Origin: an uncultured Clostridia bacterium
Lineage (GTDB): Bacteria > Bacillota > Clostridia > Christensenellales > UBA1242
Reading direction: 5' to 3'
Length of the DNA stretch: 35,009 bases
Assembly (NCBI GenBank): GCA_947625515.1
Contig: CANQOO010000008.1
Coordinates: forward strand, 1-35,009
The notes under the pieces were generated by a model. The model ran no database searches, was not told the origin of the DNA, and worked only from the letters and a program-made list of their open reading frames with translations. The position numbers and the translations under genes were made by a program. Shown piece by piece: positions 19,401-28,400 of this stretch. The stretch's first letter is position 1; the number at the start of each line of letters is the position of its first letter.

Positions 19401-22400
19401 TTGTCGTCCATAATGTTGCCGCCTGACCTATCAACAGAGCGATAGTTGACCGCCAAAGATTTTGTCAGAGCAATTCGCGGTGTGCCATATCCAGCAGACC
19501 AGAACGCCCCAATAAGACCAGCGTTGGAAACAAGTGAATCGGAGGTGTTGCTCCACAAGCCGACATCGCCAGAAGCATAGACTTCGTCAAAATATGCATC
19601 CACACTTGGACGGCCAATCACATTTTTGAGAACAAACGAATTTCCAGTTGATGTCATTGCCCCAACGATGCCGCCCACGGCAAGCGTTTTATCGGAATAG
19701 GAAATGACATTAAGTTTGTTATAAGATTTATAGATATATCCGCCGCCCATAAATCCAACAAGTCCTCCAACAAACAACGGATTGCCCTGAGATTGGGTGG
19801 TTTCAGGCTCATATGACGTGTGAGAAAATATGGTCTGCTGGCCACGTTCCAAAGCATTTCCGCTTGAATAATATCCCGCTTCACCCTCTTCAATCAGCGT
19901 TTGAATTTCGTCGTCATATTTTGCATATGTGGCAAACAATGCCCCATAGCTTTCACCGACAATTCCGCCCGCATAGAGATTTTCTGCGGTGATATAGGAT
20001 GGGCTGTCAAGTGCGGAACTTGCGTTCAGCACCACTGATGCATCATAGACATATGTTGTTTTGCCCAAATAGCCAAAAAGTCCGCCAGCAATTTCCGCCT
20101 TAACCTTCACCGACTGGCGAGCCTTGACAGAAATGATGTCATAACTTTCTTCTGACAACGATGCTTCAAAGAAAGCATAGTCAGCATTTTGGATGTTGTT
20201 GTTCACATCCACAAGACCGGCAATGGCACCACCATATGAAAGCGTTTCGCATGCCGGGATGTCGTTGGCATCGATGGAAGAGCGAAGCATTCCCAACGCA
20301 TCTGCGTTGTCACCCACTTTCTTGGAATTGTCCCAATAGGACGCCTCCACCTCAATGCCTTCCACTTTGGCGTCGATAATGCGGCTGGTGCCAAGCACAG
20401 CCCCCACAACGCCGCCGACGATGTTGTTGCCGACAATACGCAAATCTGTTTGCTGCTCGGACGCTTTTTCGATTGTGATTGCCACAATGCGAGAGTCGAT
20501 TGCCGTTCCAGCGAGTGTGCCGACAATATGCCCGCTCTTGGAGCCATTCACCGAAACAACTTTGATATCCAAATTCATGATGACTGCATCGTCAAGTTTG
20601 GCAAAAAGTCCAAAATTAAGCCTGTCTTCGGCAAACTGATTGGCGTTGAGGTTGAGGTTGAGGTTTGAAATTGAGAAGCCGTTGCCATCAAAAATGCCGC
20701 CATTTCCATCTCGATTGCTTGTGAAGGTTTTTGTTGTTGTGGAAAGTTTTGCGATGTCAGATTCTTCACTTTCAATATCTTGGTCAATTTCGGCAAGGTC
20801 GATGTTTTGCACAAGACGATAAGTGCCATACACTTCATTGTCGTTGAAGTATTCTCTGTATGCAGACATTCCGCCCTTCACATTGGTGTCGCCTGTTGCG
20901 AGAGCAAAATCGCGTGCGTTTCGGATGATGATTGGGTTGTTTTCGCTGCCATATGCCAAATTGTAAGTTTCAAATGTGTCCGCATCCAAGATTGTGTTGT
21001 TGTAAAGAAAGTTCAGCACATTTCCAACAGAGGATGCATAGCGATTTGACAGTGCAATTTTGTTTGCCGCCACAAGAGAAATTTTGCCAGTGGCAGAAAC
21101 TGACCAGATGCCGTCATATTCATCTTCAGAAGATGCAAAGCTGAACCCATAGAACTGCTCTTGCGGAGCCGTTCTTCCGCGGTCAACAGCGATTGCCCCA
21201 GAAGTGAATTTGTTTTGATTTGTTGTGTCCATGCCAACATCATTATAGAAATATGAGAAGGTGATGGAGCCTTGATTGAGAGACTGGTTGCTCTGGTCAA
21301 CGCCCGAGAACGGCATTTGATTGATGTCGTTGGTCAAGAATCTGCATCCCGAGAAGCACAAATTCACTTGGGCGTCACGTGCATTGATATAAACAAATCC
21401 TGCCGAATATGCCGGGCGAGAGGATTGATATTCAAATGCAATGTTTGCATAGCAGTTTTTGACAAGTGCCCCGTTGGAGAACACAAAGCCTGCCACCTGC
21501 CCCATGCTGTTGATTGTCAAAAGGTCAAGCGTCACGCTTCCCTGCACGCCTCTGCCTTCAACATAGCTTGTCTGAACGCTGCCGCTGATGTTTGAGATAA
21601 CAAAGCCCGCAGTGATGGAGTTGATAGAATTTGTCTGATTGTTGATTTGAACATTCTTGGCAAAGGATGCACTGATTTGCCCTTCGTTTGAAATGACAAA
21701 CCCTGCCACGCCGCCAGTGCCAGCATTGCGAATTCCGCCCTGCCCCTGAATGACAAATGTGTCGGTTTGCTGAGTTTGAACATACAATCTTCCGCCAATC
21801 TCCACAATGTGCTGGAAGTTTTCCCCGCCCACGCGAGAGTTGACGATGGATGCATTGTTTGTGATGGCAAAACCGGCAACAGCACTTTCGATGTTGTTGT
21901 TCTGCATATAGCCTTCCGTCATGCGATATGCATCTGCATTAGCCCCAGTTGTGTAGGTCACAACAATGCCACTTGAAGGACGCGAAACTGTCTGATGCTC
22001 ACTTCGATAGGAAACAACCTCGCAGTTGTAGATGATGCCTTCGTTGGTGATAGCAAAGCCGGCAATGTTAATCTTTTTGTGCCGAGCAAGGTCAACCGAA
22101 ATCTGCCCAGCACCATACACATTCACGCGGACATTTTTCAGCGTTGTGCCAGCAGTGACACGATTGAACAGTGCCAAGTTTAAATCCCCGCTTTCTGGGA
22201 TGTTGAAGCTGTTGAGATGAATGGTGAAGCCGTTGCCGTCCAGGCTCTTGATGAGCGTGGTGTCCAGCGGAGTGTATTCATCCAGCACAATGTCGTTCAT
22301 GAGGATGTAGTCATCCGCTTGCTCGCTGTTGGTTGCAAAATCCACAAATTCCTGACCAGTGAAAATCTGGGTTGGGATTTCTTCATCCGACCAAACATCG

Positions 22401-25400
22401 ACAACAATCAAGAAGAGATATGTGTAAGTTGTTTCTGCCCCTTGGAAATAAACCGTGGTGCGAAGCCGCATAAGTTGCGACCCTGTTTTGAGGCCGGTGA
22501 TTCTCAGCTGCTCGTTGCCTTGGCTGTCGTAATCGCTGGAAATGCGGAACAAGCCCTGTCTTTGTTGCACAATGTTGCCGTAGCCTTCATTATAGATTGG
22601 CGTGTAAATTCGTCTGCCGCCTTCAATTTCCACAAAGTCGAGTTGTTGTTTAAGTGCAAGCGGAGCCATTTGCCCAAGCGTGCTGTCGAAGCGATGATTG
22701 ATGTAATATTCCGATTCTGGATTTGCATAATTGTTGGCAATTTGGAACTTTCTTCTCTCTGCAATCAGGGCGTTTGCAATTTCTTCTTCCTGAGCATTGA
22801 ATGTCAAATATCTTTCTGGAAGCAACGGATAATTGAAGCTCAGCACATCGCCAAGGGCGTCTTGTGTTTGAACATAAGATTGGAATACATCATATTCTTG
22901 CCCGTCCACAACTTGTGTGCCTCGCAGAGAGGAAAGTGAGATGTTTTCTTCGTCAATCGTAAAGTCCACAAGCATGATTGTGGCACGCGATGTCTTGATG
23001 TCCTGAATGCCATTAATCACCCTTGCAACTTGTGCGTTGACAGTGAATTCTCCATAAGAACTGCCGTCTTGAAGCTGTGCACTGACATATGCCGTCAAAG
23101 TGGCAGTGTATTCTTTATAATAAGAGGAAACTTGTTCGGTCTCTCTCCAAGAGCTGAGCGTAATTCCTCCGCCTGCCCCCTGCAAAGAAAGCCCATACAA
23201 TTCTTGGTCAATGCCCACTCTCACGGACACGGTGGCGGTGCTTCCGCGAGGCATCAAATAGGAAGATTTTCCTTCCACCAAAATTTCTGCCTCAGGCATG
23301 AAGTCCACAACAACATTTTGAGAGGTCACATATGTTTGGTCATCGCCATAGAAGCTTGCGGTGAAAGTCAAATCTTGGTCAGACGCAAGCAAGCTGGAAA
23401 CATAGACGCGGAAATAGAACACGCCATCACCTTGTCTGTCCGCATCCGTCAAGTTGACACGCAGACCGTTTGAAATGATTGAAGTGTTGTCCATCACCCC
23501 GTGGAAGCCATAGGACGGGTTGTTTTGCAGCCGCGAAATGGTGATTGCGGACGATGGTGCGTCATGAGTGAGTGTGAAGTGCGTCATCTGGGCAAATGCC
23601 GGGCTTACCGTCATTGCCATGATGGCGTCTGAGGATGGTGGCAAAGTGTTGAGAATGTTGCTTGACATGCGATAATACATCACAGAGCCAAAAATCGTCT
23701 TATCAGATATACCATAGAAGGAAATGGAAACATCCTCCACTTTCTGTCGCAGCACGCTGAGCACAATTTGCTGGGCGAATGCTTTGTCATCCACTTTGCT
23801 GAGTGCATTGACAAAAAGTTTCAAGTTTGCATAGTCTGCTGCAACAAGATGTTTCTTGTTTTCGCTCACTTTCACAAGAACACGATATCTGCTTGTTCGC
23901 CCGTCTGAAAGTGTTTCAATTTTGCTGGTTGTCACATCCAAAGACAAGTGTTCGTCAATGTCAAATCTACCGTCAGAAAGAGTGTAACGCGAGCCGTCAA
24001 ATTCCAATTCAAACACAAGTTCGTCTGCGGCACTATCGGAAGTCATAACGACATCAAATGTGGCGTTTTCGGACACCTTAAAGCTCAAATGTTCGGCATT
24101 TTCAATGGCAAGAGCGGTCGCCCCGTCATACACCGACACAGAGAAATTTCTCTCACGAATTTTTGCCAGCCCGTCAGCATATTTTTCGTTGGCCACTCCA
24201 AGTCCCGCAACCTCAACGAAGGTTCTAAGATGCGAAACCTCGCCGGCCGAATGGCTTTCAAGACCGCTGAGCAGCAAACTTGTGCTGCTGTTTCGCTCCA
24301 CCTTAAAGTGGCTTTCAGCGGCAATCTCCTCACCGTCTGCATCGACATGATTGAAGTTGATGGAGTATTCATCCTGAGCAAGCAGCCGCATTGTTCCATT
24401 CAAAGAAATGGCGTTATCAAGCTGATAAATCACGCTTTGAGTTTTACTTTTTTGCAGCAGCACCACCTGCCCGTCTTGAAGGTGATTTTCACCAATCACA
24501 GCATCGATGGTTGGAAGATAATTTAAAATCAGCACCTTGAAGGTCTTTTGCCGCGTCATGTCAGTCTTGGAACGCACGGCAAGTTCAATTTCATTAAATG
24601 ATGTGTTGTTCACACGCACAGATGTGCTTGCGACCGTCAAGTTTGACGAAGAGGACGAAACAAGCAAGCCCCTCGCCTGACGAGAAGACAGAGGATTTAA
24701 GTCAAGTGCAAACAAATTTTGCAAAGAAATTGTGTTGCGATTTTCAAGTGCGGATTTATCCGCATCGCTCAGCATCACGTTCTGCTGAGCAAGAGCGTAT
24801 CTGAAAAGCACGCCCATGTCCCCTTCAACGCCCAAAGATTGAAGCGGTGAGAAATTGTCATTGATTGTCAATGCGGTCACGTCCACTTCAACATCCTGCG
24901 TGGTTTTTGCAAGGTGCATAAAGCCAAAGTTTATGTTGCTGTCCACGTCATCGCCAACCGCCCAAATGTTGTCGCCCTCAGCATCTCTTTGCGACAGCAT
25001 CGCAAGGATGGTTCTTTCATAAAGATCCCCTTCTGTCGCGGTCAGCACAAACGGCTCTTCGTCCGTGCCTGTCACATAAAAGTTGACAGCCCAAGTGCTG
25101 GAAGTGCGATATGCAATGTAGGAATTTCTGACAGTAAGGCTTGGAGTTGCTGTTGAGGATGGCGAGCAAGTGGCAAGTTGGACATTGCCCAAAAATGCGA
25201 AACTTTCGCTGATCTGTGCCCCACGCTGGTTGACGCCCACAAACGCTCCAATTTGACTGGCGTTGATCACCACATCCGAAGCGTGTTCTGGGGTGCTGAG
25301 TGGATAAGCATAGACATAACTGCGAGTTATTGTGCTGTTTTGCGAAGCAAAGCCCACCAAACCACCGACAACAATTTCGGTCGGCACCATGATGGTGTTT

Positions 25401-28400
25401 ACCTCTTCCACAAATTGGAAGAACTGGAAGTTGCTGCCCACAATCGCCCCTTCGTTTCTGCCCACAAGTCCGCCCACAGCAGCTCCTTCTGCAACAAAAG
25501 CCGATTTTTGTGCGTCAATGGAAAGCCCAGCGGCGGTCAATCCGTCAATGTTGCCGCGGTTCAGCCCCACAAGCCCGCCCACAGCAGAGAGTGCCTCTGT
25601 GGATGCAATTTCAAGTTTGCTGCTGAGAAATTTGTCCTCTGCGGCAGAATAATGCACATCAACATACAAATTTTGCATGTTGCCAACATTGACATTGGCG
25701 ATGTAGCCTGCATAGCGGCTGCCATAAAAATCTTCGCCCGTGCCTGTTAAATTGCCGGCAAAAGTCAAATCTCGCAGCAAGCCAAGGTTTCTGCCCACAA
25801 AAGTATGGCTGTTGCCGGTAAATGTGAGAGTGATGTTTTCATCTCGTCCAAAAATTCCGCCAGTCAGTTCTGGAATTGTCTGCCAATCGGAAAGGACAAG
25901 GTTGTTCATGATTTGATAGAAGCAAGTGGTGTCGGAAAGATTTTGAAGTTCCTGAGCGGTGTAAAGTCGAATTGCCGTTTCTTCATTGCTGCCGTCGGCA
26001 AAGATAACGCGAATTTTGAGGATGACGTCGCGATTGTAAACTCTTTCCCCGTTGTTGTTCAAGAAATAACTGCAATACTGCCCGGCGTTTTCGTCCGTTC
26101 CGTCGTTGCCAACCAAATCATCATAAATGCTTGGCAGCCTGCTGAGCGGTGCATATTTTGCCACAAGGGTGTCGTTTGCGGAATCATATTCATATGCAAG
26201 CACCTGTTCCAGCCCGTTGACACGCTTAACCATGTCGGATGGAAGAAGATAAACATATCCATATCCGCCGGATGCAGAGTTGCCAAGTGTCAAATTGAAG
26301 GTTTGTCCCGATTGATATATTTCAAAATTGTTTGCGGCCGCTGGATTTGTGGCATATTGCTGGTCAAAAACATATCGCAAAGAGGTGTCATATGCCTCGC
26401 TTGGCTGAACAGACGCCGCAATGGTGAAGCTGCGTTCGCTGTCGTTTTGGGAGCGAGTGTTGAGATAAATCTGCCCGTCCTCGGTGGCGTTGGACCAAGT
26501 GACGCTTTCCACACGGTTGACGTTTCTGATGTGCAGCACAATGTCCGTTTTGCAAACGAAACCGCCTTCTGCATTCGTGCGGTGGTCATAGTAGATTGTC
26601 AAGACATCGTCGAAAGTTGGATTAAACATTGTGGATTTTGCAGTTATTGTAAATTCCAAAAATCTTCCAGCAGATGTGAAGCGGATGCGAGAGATGGAAT
26701 AATAATCATTGTCCAGATTGGTGCCGTCGCCTGTGCCTGTGACGTCAAAGCCGGTGTCGCCATACAATCCTTGCAGCGTGCTGGAAACAAATTTGAAATA
26801 TGAAAGATTGTTGGTGTAAGTTGGGATGTTTTGGTCATTTCTAAGAGCAATCATCACATTCACCGACGCCAAAGAAGCGTCAGGAATGCTGAGAGTTTCG
26901 GCTGTATAGATTGTGCTTTCTTTCACATTTGACGAAAGCGTCCTCACTGAGAACAGACTTTCAAGGGCGAAAAACCTTGCCAGCGTAATTTGCTCGCGAG
27001 AGCCTTCTTCATATGCCCAGCCTTTGAACATCACGCAGACAAAGCCCTTGAAGGCATTGTTGGAAATTGTCAGGCGAGAATTTTGCGAGTTTAGCGAGAA
27101 AAGCGTGCTGTCCACATTGCCAAAGCGGTCGAAATATCTTGTCGCCAAAATGTTTATGGCGTCCTCGCTGCGGAAGAATTGTTCTGCCGCCTCCTGCGTG
27201 GTCAGGTCTGGATATTGGTCACCTAGTTCTGCCATAATTCGCAGGAAAGTGTTGTAATATCCATTTGTGTCAATCGGCAGTCCGCCGCCCCGCACAGATG
27301 TCCACATTGGCAAGAATCGCACTTCAATTTGTGAAATTGCGGACGAATTGAACTGAATCGGAAGATTTGTGCCAGCTTCCAGAACAAGTCTGGACAAAGA
27401 GCGGCTGGCAGTCACCCCTTCGCCCACACGCGTGTCGCCATCTTGCAGCACAAAGCTTTGGTCAGCATATTCTTCTTCAAACACACTTGAAGATTGTTTG
27501 TTGGCATTTTCAAGAGAAGCCTCGTCAAGCGGAACAAAGGCGGTTATGGAAAATTCTTCCGACTGCCTGCCTGTGACATGCTGGAAATGGAAGGTTGTGG
27601 AAGCATCAAAGTCAAAGCCGACCAGGGTAACTTTGAAGTTGACCACCATGGAAGGAGTTTCGTCAGTTTCATAAGAAACGCGTTCAAGTGCCGAGAACAC
27701 GAAGCGGGATGTGTTGGATGCAACAACAGAAAGCCCGTTCAAGGAAGAAAATCCGTTGATTGTCACATTTTGATATTCCAGTGTGCGAGTTGTGTTGCTG
27801 CGGCTGGAAGAAATGAATCTGTCAGCAAGTGGCACATCTTCACGGCCGTCAAATTCGGTCACCTCAATGCCGGTGCCGCCGCCAATGCGATATAGGTCAA
27901 ATTTAACATTTGCCGTTTTTGGGCTGACACTTTCAGACACAAACGCAACTTCAAGGTCAGGCACAACAGTTTCAATTCCCTCACCCGCACAGATGTAAAT
28001 CACCTCATTGCTTGTCCTGCCAGATGCATACACATTTTCGTCCGCAGGATTATCGGAAGAAAGAACAATTTCTCTCCCGTTTGCGTCAAAGAATTTTACA
28101 ATTTTTGAAAGGTTTGCTGCCGTAACATTTTGCAAACGGCCGCCCTCATCTGCAACACGCAAATTTCTTAAAGCGTTTTGCCTGAGGTTGACAGAAAGTC
28201 TGTAATGATTTTCCGTGGCGGCGACCAAATTTTCCGGCCGCAACATAACATGCAGTCCATATCCATATGCCCCGGCGTAGGAAGAATAAACGTCCACCTT
28301 CGCGTCGTTGAGGACGTCACCATTCATGTTGGAAACTTGCACGCTTTCAACGGTGTATGCCACAGAGAGCTTTGCTTGCCTTGCACTGGTGTCCACCGCA

